Assembly (NCBI GenBank): GCA_025351205.1
Contig: JANXWI010000283.1
Coordinates: forward strand, 1 to 19,099
Length of the DNA stretch: 19,099 nucleotides
Direction: 5' to 3'
Source of the DNA: Deinococcus sp.
GTDB taxonomy: Bacteria; Deinococcota; Deinococci; Deinococcales; Deinococcaceae
Shown here: one piece after another, positions 8,217 through 16,208 of the stretch
How the letters are laid out: each line of letters opens with the position of its first letter
How positions within the stretch are numbered: the stretch's first letter is position 1
Translations under genes and position numbers: made by a program
The notes under the pieces: model-generated
Databases searched by the model: none
What the model was told of the DNA's origin: nothing
Seen by the model: the letters and a program-made list of their open reading frames with translations, nothing else

Positions 8217-8798
8217 TCAGGGCTGCGCGCTGCCCGCCCGGCCAGTCGCCTGTTTGCCAGTCGCCTGCTTGCCCATCGCCTGCTTGTCGGGAGCCGGTTC
8301 GGTGCCGCCCAGGATGCCGAAGGTCATCACCTGCCCCTGCGCGTTCAGCCCGAAGGCCAGCGTCCACAGAACCTTCGGGCCGCGCTCGAAGGTGGCAGTT
8401 CGCAGGTAATAGGTCACGCCGCCCTCAGTCTGCACCTCTTCCGAGATGAGTCGGCTCTCCTTGCCGTAGGTGGTCACGCCGTTGGCACGGTACGCCCTGA
8501 AGGCGGCCAGGTCGTCACCGAAATCGGCCCGCGCGGTGGGCAGAAAGGCCGTCCAGACCGGCTCCAGGTTCTGGGTGTAGAACCACCCGATCAGCTGCCG
8601 CCCACGCTTCAGCACGGCGTCCTTACTCATGACGGGCGGGATGCTCATGGCGGGCGGAACAGGTGCAGGGGACGCAGGCACCGCCGCTTTGGGCTGGCTG
8701 GCGGGCGGTGGGGTGGCCGGAATCCCCATCACGGCCAGCGCGGGGGTCTGGAGGGCGAACAGCAGGGCAGTCAGGGTCAGCAGACGGGCAGGACGCAT
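8217..8798 (-). CDS. Secreted protein of unknown function with C-terminal KQATG repeat
   Basis: 193 aa from ATG 8798, chosen because GGAGG (8808-8804) lies five bases upstream; an ATG-free extension to 8810 has no such site. Residues 1-22 are a signal peptide (MRPARLLTLTALLFALQTPA, cleavage near ALA). A Pro/Ala-rich linker follows, then a globular domain from about residue 58 (SKDAVLKRGRQLIGWFYTQN, TTYGKESRLISEEVQTEGG, ATFERGPKVLWTLAFGLNAQG, MTFGIL). This helix-plus-sheet pattern recalls the DUF3887/NTF2-like secreted domains, but that is only a resemblance. The end carries KQAMG-KQATG-KQATG encoded by a 15-bp tandem repeat. The domain ends before the repeat, so the tail is probably disordered. 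Confidence 0.83.
   Translation of the reverse strand: MRPARLLTLTALLFALQTPALAVMGIPATPPPASQPKAAVPASPAPVPPAMSIPPVMSKDAVLKRGRQLIGWFYTQNLEPVWTAFLPTARADFGDDLAAFRAYRANGVTTYGKESRLISEEVQTEGGVTYYLRTATFERGPKVLWTLAFGLNAQGQVMTFGILGGTEPAPDKQAMGKQATGKQATGRAGSAQP
8241..8285. repeat. Three 15-bp tandem copies encoding KQATG
   Basis: GCCAGTCGCCTGTTT, GCCAGTCGCCTGCTT and GCCCATCGCCTGCTT on the + strand encode KQATG, KQATG and KQAMG on the - strand at the C-terminus of the secreted protein. The unit differs by only one to three bases between copies. Confidence 0.85.
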
Positions 8799-8887
8799 GG
8801 GAACCTCCAACGAGAGACACAGAGCAGATCAGCGCGGCACTTCTGAACAGATATATCCATCCTGAACCGTTCTGGATTGCGCCGCTG

Positions 8888-8962
8888 TGTCCGACATCGC
8901 CGTGTCCAACCTTGCCGTGTCCAACCCTGCTGTGACCGAGCCTGCCGTATCTGGGCCTGCGA
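8888..8962. repeat. Five degenerate 15-bp tandem copies
   Basis: Units start at 8888, 8903, 8918, 8933 and 8948; examples are TGTCCAACCTTGCCG and TGTCCAACCCTGCTG. They fill the gap between the aminotransferase stop and the secreted protein gene. Read on the + strand they give an AVSN-type repeat, but no plausible gene contains it. Confidence 0.8.
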
Positions 8963-8967
8963 CTGGC

Positions 8968-10227
8968 CTACTGCTTCCCCGCCTGGTATTCCTCGCTCGC
9001 CAGCCGTATGCAGGCCGCGACCACCTGCATGGCCTGCCGTACCTCCTGGACCGGGGGGCGGGTGGGGGCCAGCCGGATGTTGCTGTCGTTCGGGTCGAGG
9101 CCACCGGGGTAGGTCGCGCCCGCCGGGGTGAGGCTCACGCCCGCCGCCGCCGCCAGCTCGACCACGCGCTTTGCGACGGGCAGGGCGGTATCCAGCCCGA
9201 TAAAATACCCGCCCTTGGGGGTGCCCCAGGTGGCCAGTTCGCCGCCGCGCCCCAGTTCCTGGCCCAGCACCTCGTCCACCGCCGCAAACTTGGGCGCGAT
9301 GATCTCCGCGTGCCTCGCCATCAGGCCCTCCACGCCACCGGGGTAACCCTCCAGAAAGCGCACGTGCCGCCACTGCTCGACCTTGTTGGGGCCGATGCTC
9401 TGGGCGTTCAGCCAGTTGCCCACGGCCTGTATGTTTGCCGCGCTGCTCGCCAGAAAGCCCAGCCCCGCGCCCGCGAAGGTGACCTTGGAGGTGCTGGAAA
9501 ACACGAAGGCGCGCTCAGGATTGCCGGCGGCGGCGCACAGCTCCACGAAATTCACGGGCACGTCGCGGTCTGTGGCGTGCAGGTGGTGAACGCGGTAGGC
9601 GTCGTCGGCGAAGATGGTGAAGTCGGGGGCCGCCGCCTGCATCCGTGCCAGCCGCTCTGCTTTTGCCGCGCTGATGGTTTCGCCGCCGGGATTGCTGTAG
9701 GTCGGCACGAACAGCAGACCCTTCACGCGCGTGCTGGACACGGCCAGCCGCTCCACGGCGTCCAGGTCGGGACCGTCCGGCTGCATGTCCACGCTCAGCA
9801 GCTCGAAGCCCAGCGTTTGCAGCAGCAGAAAGTGGCGGTCATAGCCGGGCGTGGTCACGATCATCTGGGGGCGCTCGTCCCCCGGCTGCGCGGCCCAGGG
9901 CGCGGTGCTGCTCGGCAGCCCTCTGAGCAGCGCCCAGGTCAGGACGTGCCCCTGGAGTTCCAGGCTGGCGTTGTTCCACACCAGCGTCTGCTCGGCGCTG
10001 ACGCCCATAACGCTGCCGAACAGGGCGCGCGCCTCGGGCAGCCCCGCTGCGCCGCCCGCCGAGTAGTTGCGAATGTCCTGGCCGCTGGGCGTCAGGGTGT
10101 CGTGCGGGCCGACCGCCGTGAGCAGCCCCGCGCTCAGGTCGAAGTCCTGGTCGCTGGGCTGGCCGCGCTGCATGTTGAGCTTCAGGCCGCTGGCCCGGAA
10201 CGCCTCGTACCGCTGTGCTGCTGTCAT
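8968..10227 (-). CDS. Aspartate aminotransferase-like PLP enzyme, class Ic type
   Basis: 419 aa from ATG 10227. It is a fold-type I aminotransferase of the mycobacterial/corynebacterial AspAT type (Pfam Asp_aminotransf), which uses PLP to move amino groups between amino acids and 2-oxo acids, probably aspartate and 2-oxoglutarate, in the cytosol. Seen in order: LNMQRGQPSDQDFDLS (17-32), typical of this subgroup; NYSAGGAAGLPEAR; TTPGYDRH (125-132); PTYSNPGG (175-182, PLP-pocket Asn); ADDAYRVHHL (207-216, PLP N1 Asp and Tyr); and SSTSK with Lys248 as the expected Schiff-base lysine. Length is normal. A TAGGCT box six bases before the ATG points to leaderless expression. The precise substrate is inferred from subgroup only. 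Confidence 0.9.
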   Translation of the reverse strand: MTAAQRYEAFRASGLKLNMQRGQPSDQDFDLSAGLLTAVGPHDTLTPSGQDIRNYSAGGAAGLPEARALFGSVMGVSAEQTLVWNNASLELQGHVLTWALLRGLPSSTAPWAAQPGDERPQMIVTTPGYDRHFLLLQTLGFELLSVDMQPDGPDLDAVERLAVSSTRVKGLLFVPTYSNPGGETISAAKAERLARMQAAAPDFTIFADDAYRVHHLHATDRDVPVNFVELCAAAGNPERAFVFSSTSKVTFAGAGLGFLASSAANIQAVGNWLNAQSIGPNKVEQWRHVRFLEGYPGGVEGLMARHAEIIAPKFAAVDEVLGQELGRGGELATWGTPKGGYFIGLDTALPVAKRVVELAAAAGVSLTPAGATYPGGLDPNDSNIRLAPTRPPVQEVRQAMQVVAACIRLASEEYQAGKQ

Positions 10228-10233
10228 GCCTCA

Positions 10234-10239
10234 AGCCTA
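10234..10239 (-). promoter_or_regulatory. Leaderless -10 box TAGGCT, aminotransferase
   Basis: TAGGCT, six bases, then ATG 10227. No SD of normal spacing exists in that spacer (TGAGGC). Confidence 0.6.
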
Positions 10240-10341
10240 GCAGGGGCGTGAACAGGGAAAGACAATTGGGTTAGAAGAGGGGCAATTGGCATAGGGAAAC
10301 GGGCCGCCCTGAGCACTCCAGTAGGCAGTGAAAAAGTGCAA

Positions 10342-10366
10342 TAAAAATGCGCCCTCTCGGGCGCTC
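10342..10366 (-). terminator. Intrinsic terminator of the nucleoside hydrolase-DUF402-DUF554 operon
   Basis: GCGCCC (10349-10354), TCTC loop and GGGCGC (10359-10364) form a perfect stem. On the - strand it is followed by ATTTTTATT (A-run 10343-10347 on +). It lies about 40 bp past the stop of the last operon gene. AT-rich bases on the other side may let it also act from the + side, where no gene ends. Confidence 0.85.
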
Positions 10367-10405
10367 TTGATTAAAAATATACCCCGGTATGCAGCGGTTG
10401 TCAAA

Positions 10406-10855
10406 TCATGCAGGCCGATTGCGGAACACTCCCGCCAGCAGCGTGAAGGCCGCCCCGATCAGAAAGAGCAGCAAAACCGGTTGGAGCAGCCTGAAGCTGT
10501 CTGGCACGGTAAAACCCGAAAAACTGGCGATGACCACGGGGACCGTTCTGGAATCTGCCGGAGGGCTGAGAGGTTGAGCGAGGGCAGAAGCGAGGGCCGT
10601 CAGTATTCCGGTCAGGACGAGGGCCACCGCCGTATATCCAAGCCCGCTCAGCGCGGGCCGCCAGAGCCAGCCCCAGCCGCGAACGGGCCGGGAGAAAGAG
10701 GCGACCAGCGCGCCTGCCCCAGCCCCCGCCAGGAGCCAAGCCAGCCAGGAGGGGAACAGCATGCTCAGCACCGGCAGCGTCCAGAGTCGCAGTGGCAGCG
10801 CGCACAGCAGGCCCAGAACAGCGAACAGGGCGAGGCGCAATCGGGTTTCTCTCAT
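10406..10855 (-). CDS. Small membrane protein of unknown function
   Basis: 149 aa from ATG 10855 (MRETRLRLALFAVLG); this start overlaps the DUF554 stop as ATGA, a standard translational coupling, and is preferred over a longer in-frame reading to 10876. Four hydrophobic segments are visible at about 7-27, 30-52 (with PSWLAWLLAGAGAGALVAS), 66-92 and 118-142. Basic residues precede the first, suggesting the N-terminus is inside. No family is recognised. It closes a five-gene run and is followed by a clear terminator. Coupling to the DUF554 gene suggests a shared membrane role, which is inference. Confidence 0.8.
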   Translation of the reverse strand: MRETRLRLALFAVLGLLCALPLRLWTLPVLSMLFPSWLAWLLAGAGAGALVASFSRPVRGWGWLWRPALSGLGYTAVALVLTGILTALASALAQPLSPPADSRTVPVVIASFSGFTVPDSFRLLQPVLLLFLIGAAFTLLAGVFRNRPA

Positions 10856-11628
10856 CCGGCCAGCCGCGCCAGCCACAGGGCAACCGGGGCCAGGAGCAGC
10901 GCCGGGAGCAGGCTGCCCACCCGCACCCGGCGGTCTTCCTGCACGCCCAGGCCACCCAGCATCAGGTTCACGCTGATGCCCAGGATCATCAGGCCGCCCA
11001 CGCCCGTCACCAGCAGCACGTAGGGGTTGGTCTTCAGGATCGCCGGGTCGGCCCCGTTCAGCAGCGCGCCTGCCAGCCCGCCCGACGCCAGCGAGAGGCC
11101 GCCCTGGATAACAAACACGCTCACCGCGCTGAAGCCCACGCCGATGCCGTATGCCCCAGCCAGAGCAAGCGACGCGATGCCGTCCAGCACGCTCTTGAGC
11201 ACGTAGGTGCTGCTGTCGCCACTCAGGCCGTTCTGGAGGCCACCCACGATGGTCAGCGGCCCGACGCAGAACAGCAGGCTGGCCGCCACGAAGCCCTCGG
11301 TGAAGCGCCCACCGCCCCTGAAGTGCCGCCTGAGCAGCTCGCCCAGCCGCGCCAGCCGCTCCTCGATGCCCAGCGCCTCACCGATCACCGCGCCCAGGGC
11401 CAGCGAGACCAGCGCCAGAATCACGCCGGGAATGCGCCCACCTGTAACTCTGCCGAGCGCGGCGCACATGTCCAGCCCGATGTACAGCGTCACCAGGCTG
11501 AGGGTCTGGAGCAGGGTGCGCTGGGTCTTCTCGGGCAACCGGCCCCCCAGCAGCAGGCCAATCGACGTGCCCAGCAGCACGGCTGCCACGTTGATGAGCG
11601 TTCCGGACAGTTGGCTGAGCAGGGTCAC
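10852..11628 (-). CDS. DUF554 family membrane protein (YqgA/YdfK-like)
   Basis: 258 aa from GTG 11628. The DUF554 pattern is clear: GTLINVAAVLLGTSIGLLLG at the start, SLVTLYIGLDMC, ALGAVIGEALGIEERL, then GFVAASLLFCVGPLTIVGGLQNG, GDSSTYVLKSVLDG (the family's conserved G-D-x-x-x-L-x-x-K-S-x-L-D-G block), SVFVIQGGLSLA and GISVNLML. About six or seven membrane helices are expected. The family is widespread and its substrate is unknown; transport is often assumed. Its GTG is 22 bp from the stop of the DUF402 gene, overlaps the next gene by 4 bp, and has its own TACACT box, so it may be both an operon member and separately transcribed. Confidence 0.9.
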   Translation of the reverse strand: MTLLSQLSGTLINVAAVLLGTSIGLLLGGRLPEKTQRTLLQTLSLVTLYIGLDMCAALGRVTGGRIPGVILALVSLALGAVIGEALGIEERLARLGELLRRHFRGGGRFTEGFVAASLLFCVGPLTIVGGLQNGLSGDSSTYVLKSVLDGIASLALAGAYGIGVGFSAVSVFVIQGGLSLASGGLAGALLNGADPAILKTNPYVLLVTGVGGLMILGISVNLMLGGLGVQEDRRVRVGSLLPALLLAPVALWLARLAG

Positions 11629-11635
11629 GACGAGG

Positions 11636-11641
11636 AGTGTA
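11636..11641 (-). promoter_or_regulatory. Leaderless -10 box TACACT, DUF554 gene
   Basis: TACACT, seven bases, then GTG 11628. It sits in the 22-bp gap inside the operon, so it would be an internal promoter. No SD is visible. Confidence 0.5.
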
Positions 11642-11650
11642 GTGCGGCGC

Positions 11651-12154
11651 TCAGGACTGCCACCAGTCGAGGTGAATGTTCAGGCTTGCCAGCCAGGCGT
11701 GCAGGTCGTTTCCGTGGGCGAACAGGCCGTTCACGACCCGCTCGGCGCTTGCCAGGGCGCGGCGCTGCTCGTCCGGGGTCAGGTGGCCTTCCAGCACGGC
11801 CTCAGCGTATTCGTCAGCGTCTACCAGTTTCGGCGTGCCGTCTGCCTGCACGATCACGTCCAGATACAAGTCGCGCACGGTCCAGACCCCCGATCCGGGC
11901 TGAACGGCGGCCATATCGATATAAAACCGGGGCGGTACGCGTTCGCTGCGCCCAGTGGGATCGAACCGTGAAATCACGATGTCCTGGTCGGGCAGGATGT
12001 ATGCTTCGCGGTTTGCCCAGTCAGCATGGTCGTCAGGAAATGGACTGGTGACGTGCAGGCCACAGGATTCCAGTTCCAGGCGGCTGATTCGCCAGTCCGT
12101 CTGGTGCCGTGTTGACCCGCTCAGGTTGACGCTGAATTCGCGGACCGGATGCAC
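11651..12154 (-). CDS. DUF402 family protein, copy A
   Basis: 167 aa from GTG 12154, which directly follows the TGA of copy B with no gap. The C-terminal half shows the DUF402 pattern: FYIDMAAVQP, VWTVRDLYLDVIV, ADGTPKLVDADEYAEAVLEG, LTPDEQRRALASAERVVNGL. Acidic residues in RDLYLDV and DADEY are the expected metal ligands. Characterised DUF402 members include a staphylococcal Asp-dependent nucleoside tri/diphosphatase; others bind RNA or act on other phosphoesters, so the substrate is open. The protein is cytosolic (no signal). It is a recent paralog of copy B: the last 80 or so residues are nearly identical, while the N-terminal 75 have diverged. Position after a nucleoside hydrolase favours a nucleotide substrate. 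Confidence 0.85.
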   Translation of the reverse strand: MHPVREFSVNLSGSTRHQTDWRISRLELESCGLHVTSPFPDDHADWANREAYILPDQDIVISRFDPTGRSERVPPRFYIDMAAVQPGSGVWTVRDLYLDVIVQADGTPKLVDADEYAEAVLEGHLTPDEQRRALASAERVVNGLFAHGNDLHAWLASLNIHLDWWQS

Positions 12155-12670
12155 TCAGCCGTCCACTGGCTTCCACCATTTGAGGTGAATATTCAGGCTT
12201 GCCAGCCAGGCGTCCAGGTCGTTGTTATGGGCGAACAGGCCATTTACGACCCGTTCGGCGCTCAGCAGGGCGCGGCGTTGCTCATCCGGGGTCAGGTGAC
12301 CTTCAAAAACCGCTTCGGCGTACTCGTCCACATCGTGCAATTTGGGCGTGCCGTCTGGCAGGATGACGACATCCAGATACAGATCGCGTACCGTCCAGAC
12401 TTCTGGATCAGGCTGCACAGTTGCCATGTCGATGTAATACCTGGAGTGTCCTGGGCAGCCGGGATGAGAAGTAAAGTTCGTCACCACCAAGTCCAGGGCG
12501 GGCAGCATATGCGCTTCCTGATGGTTCAGGTCGGGATGCCCCGGCATCGGACGCTGAAGATGCAGACCATGCGCTGTAACCTCGGCCTGCCTGATAGGAA
12601 AGACACCCACGGCTCCAACCGCGTGCGTCATGGCCTTCAGATCGAAGATGCTGACCTTGGGAGAATGCAC
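12155..12670 (-). CDS. DUF402 family protein, copy B
   Basis: 171 aa from GTG 12670, which directly follows the TAG of the nucleoside hydrolase gene; an ATG at residue 14 (MTHAVGAVG) is the other possible start. The GTG is preferred because copy A starts in the same way (stop, then GTG-CAT) and the N-termini align. DUF402 blocks: YYIDMATVQPDPEVWTVRDL, YLDVVILPDGTPKLHDVDEY, EAVFEGHLTPDEQRRALLSAERVVNGLFAHNNDLDAWLASL split across the C-terminal half. Metal-binding acidic residues are kept (RDLYLDV, DVDEY), so both copies may be active. The likely role is a phosphohydrolase on nucleotides or a related substrate, inferred from family and operon context. Confidence 0.85.
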   Translation of the reverse strand: MHSPKVSIFDLKAMTHAVGAVGVFPIRQAEVTAHGLHLQRPMPGHPDLNHQEAHMLPALDLVVTNFTSHPGCPGHSRYYIDMATVQPDPEVWTVRDLYLDVVILPDGTPKLHDVDEYAEAVFEGHLTPDEQRRALLSAERVVNGLFAHNNDLDAWLASLNIHLKWWKPVDG

Positions 12671-13627
12671 CTAAAACCGCCCCAGCCGTTCGGTCAGCAG
12701 CTCGTAAAAGCCGTCTGCGTCCACCTGCAAGGCGACCTCGGCGTTGGGCACGTTGCCGGTCAGGTTCCAAAGGTCGCAGTTGGTGCGCCCACTGCTGGGG
12801 CCGCCGCTGGTATCGACTTCGGCGTACATGGGCTGGGTGACGAACAGCTCCGGGGCCAGCAGGTAGGCGCAGGTCAGCGGATCGTGCAGTGGGCCTCCGT
12901 CCCAGCCGTAGCGCACGCGGTGGTGCTCGGCAAAGAACTCCAGCAGCCCGGCGACCACCTCGCCCACGTCGCTGCCCCCCTGCCGACCCGACAGCGCCCG
13001 GATTGCGGCGATGCGCTGCGGCGTGGCAATCGCCTGATGGGTGGCGTTCAGCCCGAACATGACAAGCGGCACACCGCTGGAAAACACGATCTGCGCGGCG
13101 TGTGGGTCGCACAGGGCGTTGAATTCGGCGGCGGGGGTCCAGTTGCCCACGTCGAGGCTGCCGCCCATCCAGACGATCTGCTTTATCAGCGGCGCGATGT
13201 CGGGGGCCAGCCGCAGGGCCAGGGCCAGGTTGGTGAGCGGCCCGGTGGGCAGCAGCGTGACCTGGTGAGGCCGCGCCCGGACCTCCTGAATGATGAACAG
13301 CGCGGCGTGCAGTTCCTGTGCTTCACGGGCCGGGCTGGGCAGCAGCGGCCCGTCCAGCCCGGTCTGGCCGTGTACGCTCTCGGCAGACAGGCGCGCCGCG
13401 AGCAGCGGGCGGTCTGCTCCGGCGTACACGGGCGTCCGGGCACCGATCAGCTCAAGCGTCACGAGGGCGTTGCGGGTGGTGCGCTCCAGGCCCACGTTGC
13501 CGTAGGTGGTGCTCACCCCCAGCACTTCCAGTTCGGGTGCGGCGTGCGCCAGCAGGATGTTCACGGCGTCGTCGTGGCCGGGGTCGCCGTCCAGAATGAC
13601 CGGGCGCGGGGCAGGGGAGAGGGCCAT
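12671..13627 (-). CDS. Nucleoside hydrolase (IU-NH family, Rih-like)
   Basis: 318 aa from ATG 13627. It hydrolyses the N-glycosidic bond of ribonucleosides to base and ribose in the cytosol (salvage or catabolism). Signature DGDPGHDDA (13-21) gives the Ca2+-binding aspartates. PTGPLTNLALAL, the block from WMGGSLDVGNW to AAEFNALCDPHAA (ribose-binding Asn/Asp) and GGPLHDPL with the C-terminal metal Asp follow in family order. The usual DPGIDDA is DPGHDDA here, and GLDVT is GLNAT; the general fold and metal site remain. Length is typical. Pyrimidine and purine types cannot be told apart from the motifs. It is the first gene of the - strand operon, with TAGACT six bases before the ATG, and DUF402 copy B begins at the base after its stop. 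Confidence 0.92.
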   Translation of the reverse strand: MALSPAPRPVILDGDPGHDDAVNILLAHAAPELEVLGVSTTYGNVGLERTTRNALVTLELIGARTPVYAGADRPLLAARLSAESVHGQTGLDGPLLPSPAREAQELHAALFIIQEVRARPHQVTLLPTGPLTNLALALRLAPDIAPLIKQIVWMGGSLDVGNWTPAAEFNALCDPHAAQIVFSSGVPLVMFGLNATHQAIATPQRIAAIRALSGRQGGSDVGEVVAGLLEFFAEHHRVRYGWDGGPLHDPLTCAYLLAPELFVTQPMYAEVDTSGGPSSGRTNCDLWNLTGNVPNAEVALQVDADGFYELLTERLGRF

Positions 13628-13633
13628 GGCGTC

Positions 13634-13639
13634 AGTCTA
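13634..13639 (-). promoter_or_regulatory. Leaderless -10 box TAGACT, nucleoside hydrolase operon
   Basis: TAGACT, six bases, then ATG 13627. It is divergent from the tRNA-Val promoter, whose -35 begins 30 bp away. Confidence 0.6.
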
Positions 13640-13668
13640 GAGGTTGCCGCCGCCCTGCCCGCCCAGTT

Positions 13669-13698
13669 TTGACAGCCCCGGAAACAGCGTGCTACTAT
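13669..13698 (+). promoter_or_regulatory. tRNA-Val promoter
   Basis: TTGACA (13669-13674), 18 bp spacer, TACTAT (13693-13698). This is the only near-consensus two-box promoter I find in the window. Transcription should begin near 13705, about 70 nt before the mature tRNA. Confidence 0.8.
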
Positions 13699-13772
13699 CC
13701 ATGCCGCTGGCCGGGACCTGTGTTTTCTCGAAAGACTGTGCCTGAAAAGAGCGCCCGCCCCACCCATCTTCC

Positions 13773-13847
13773 AGACTCGTAGCTCAGGGGTAGAGCACTA
13801 CATTGACACTGTAGGGGTCGGCAGTTCAAATCTGCCCGGGTCTACCA
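13773..13847 (+). tRNA. tRNA-Val (anticodon GAC), CCA encoded
   Basis: 75 nt. The acceptor stem AGACTCG/CGGGTCT pairs fully with one T-G. The D arm is GCTC-AGGGGTA-GAGC. The anticodon stem CTACA/TGTAG encloses loop TTGACAC, so the anticodon is GAC and reads GUC (and GUU by wobble) as valine. The T arm is GGCAG-TTCAAAT-CTGCC. Discriminator A (13844) is followed by encoded CCA (13845-13847). It stands alone with its own promoter and terminator. Confidence 0.96.
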
Positions 13848-13854
13848 CGCCAAA

Positions 13855-13877
13855 GCGCCCTCGACGGGGCGTTTTTT
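13855..13877 (+). terminator. Intrinsic terminator of tRNA-Val
   Basis: GCGCCC, short loop, GGGGCG, then six T (13872-13877). It starts seven bases after the CCA end. Confidence 0.88.
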
Positions 13878-14004
13878 ATTGTTGCCGGGCGTTTCAGGCC
13901 GGACAGGTTCTGAACCGGGAAATTCGACGCCAGTGAAGCAGGGCGTGTTCCTGATCCGGTGCCTTCGGAACCAGAAACTGTTTGAACCGCCGACCTCTTC
14001 CTGC

Positions 14005-14274
14005 CTACTCCTCTTTCCTGGACTTCTCCCGCGCCAGCACGCCCAGCAGGTCCGAGGTCTTCTGCTCCTGTTCGTTGAGCCAGCGGTGCAGCAGGTCTTC
14101 CATCAGCTCGTTCAGGTTGCCGTCGCGGCCCTTGTGCAGCGCGCGCCACACCGCCCGCAGGGTTTCCTTGCGGATGTACACGCTTTCGAGGGGTTCCAGA
14201 GATTGCTCCTGAAGCTTCTCGGCCTCCCTTCGGCGCACCTTCTGGCCTTCGAGGTAGGCGAAGCGTTTAGCCAC
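14005..14274 (-). CDS. Small ribbon-helix-helix-like protein, partner of the ParA-like ATPase
   Basis: 89 aa from GTG 14274, 33 bp after the ParA stop and probably co-transcribed; no strong SD is seen. Residues 1-28 are basic and charged (RFAYLEGQKVRRREAEKLQE). The core fits strand-helix-helix: ESVYIRKE, then TLRAVWRALHKGRDG, then NLNELMEDLLHRWLNEQ. That order and spacing resemble ribbon-helix-helix DNA-binding proteins such as ParG/CopG-type partners of ParA ATPases. A Lys/Glu-rich tail follows. The fold call is my reading of the pattern, not a family match. DNA binding and partition remain inference; a regulator of the ATPase is another option. Confidence 0.65.
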   Translation of the reverse strand: MAKRFAYLEGQKVRRREAEKLQEQSLEPLESVYIRKETLRAVWRALHKGRDGNLNELMEDLLHRWLNEQEQKTSDLLGVLAREKSRKEE

Positions 14275-14307
14275 GGTTGGTCCACCAGCGCCGCGCTACG
14301 ATTTCCC

Positions 14308-14919
14308 TCACAGCACTTCCCTCGACAGGCTCAGGATGTCGGCCCAGGCCTGCGCCGAACGTTCGCCCTGCACGTCACGGCACAGCACGCCCAGCTCGGC
14401 GGCCCGCAGGTAGGAGGCGTACTGGCGCACCAGGGTATTGCAGACCGTCAGGCCCGCTTCGCGCAGGTCTTCCCGCGCCCGCTCGCCCGCGCCCGAGGTG
14501 GGCGGCACGCGGGTCAGCACGACTTTCAGCTTGCGCCGCGCCGCGCCCTCGCTGTTCAGGAAATCGGCCAGCGAGAGCGTGGATTCCAGTTCCAGCGTGC
14601 TGACCCCGCTCGGCACCAGGATGGTGTCGGCCCGCTCCGACAGCTCACGCAGTTCCCGGCGCTTGGGGCGGCCCTCGGTGTCGATCAGGAAGGCGTCGAG
14701 GTCGCGCAGCGCCTTGGGCTTCACCTCATCGGGGGCCAGCACCGCGAAGGGCAGCCCCGGTCCCCGCCGCCCCCAGCCCAGGCTGGACCCCACCCGCCCG
14801 TCCTCATCGACCAGTGCTGCGCGCAGGCCACGTTCGGCAAACGCCCCGGCCAGATGCACCGCCAGCGTACTTTTGCCCACCCCGCCCTTTTCGGAGGTGA
14901 TGGCGATCACGGCGGTCAT
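14308..14919 (-). CDS. ParA/MinD-like P-loop ATPase
   Basis: 203 aa from ATG 14919, chosen over GTG 14925 because TAGCCT lies exactly six bases upstream. The deviant Walker A motif SEKGGVGKSTLAVHLA (9-24) has the signature lysine, followed by LVDEDGRVGSSLGW in the switch I region and FLIDTEGRP (Walker B). Such ATPases form ATP-dependent dimers on DNA and move plasmids, chromosomes or other cargo. The length is that of the short plasmid-type ParA without an N-terminal DNA-binding domain. In most relatives the second block reads DxDPQ; here it is DEDGRVG, an unusual variant. No ParB lies nearby; the small RHH-like gene downstream is the likely partner, as in ParF/ParG systems. It may also be an orphan MinD-like positioning ATPase. 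Confidence 0.87.
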   Translation of the reverse strand: MTAVIAITSEKGGVGKSTLAVHLAGAFAERGLRAALVDEDGRVGSSLGWGRRGPGLPFAVLAPDEVKPKALRDLDAFLIDTEGRPKRRELRELSERADTILVPSGVSTLELESTLSLADFLNSEGAARRKLKVVLTRVPPTSGAGERAREDLREAGLTVCNTLVRQYASYLRAAELGVLCRDVQGERSAQAWADILSLSREVL

Positions 14920-14925
14920 ACCCAC

Positions 14926-14931
14926 AGGCTA
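14926..14931 (-). promoter_or_regulatory. Leaderless -10 box TAGCCT, parA-like gene
   Basis: TAGCCT, six bases, then ATG 14919. This spacing decides the start over the GTG two codons upstream, which would leave no room for a -10 box. Confidence 0.55.
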
Positions 14932-14983
14932 GCAGCAAGGTGAGAACAGTGCGTCATGCACGTACCATGCAACTGCCCTGTCC

Positions 14984-16201
<1,218 letters not shown>

Positions 16202-16208
16202 GGGCGAC

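Noticed and set aside
8108..8962. CRISPR array
   Set aside because: The repeats are contiguous 13- and 15-bp units with no spacers and no cas genes nearby.
8887..10251. 454-codon + strand frame opposite the aminotransferase, beginning with AVSN-type repeats
   Set aside because: The repeat start looked like a pentapeptide-repeat protein, but only 25 residues repeat and the rest mirrors the aminotransferase. I keep it as DNA repeats only.
10401..10955. 184-codon - strand frame overlapping the small membrane protein gene
   Set aside because: Out of frame with the ATGA-coupled membrane protein; its translation is Arg/Gly/Trp-rich and overlaps the DUF554 gene by about 100 bp.
10792..12051. 419-codon + strand frame across the DUF554/DUF402 genes
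   Set aside because: Low-complexity Gln/Arg/His translation antisense to well-supported genes.
13848..14004. Attachment-site duplication of the tRNA-Val 3' end
   Set aside because: I looked for a second copy of the T-arm/acceptor sequence downstream of the tRNA and found none in the window, and no integrase gene.
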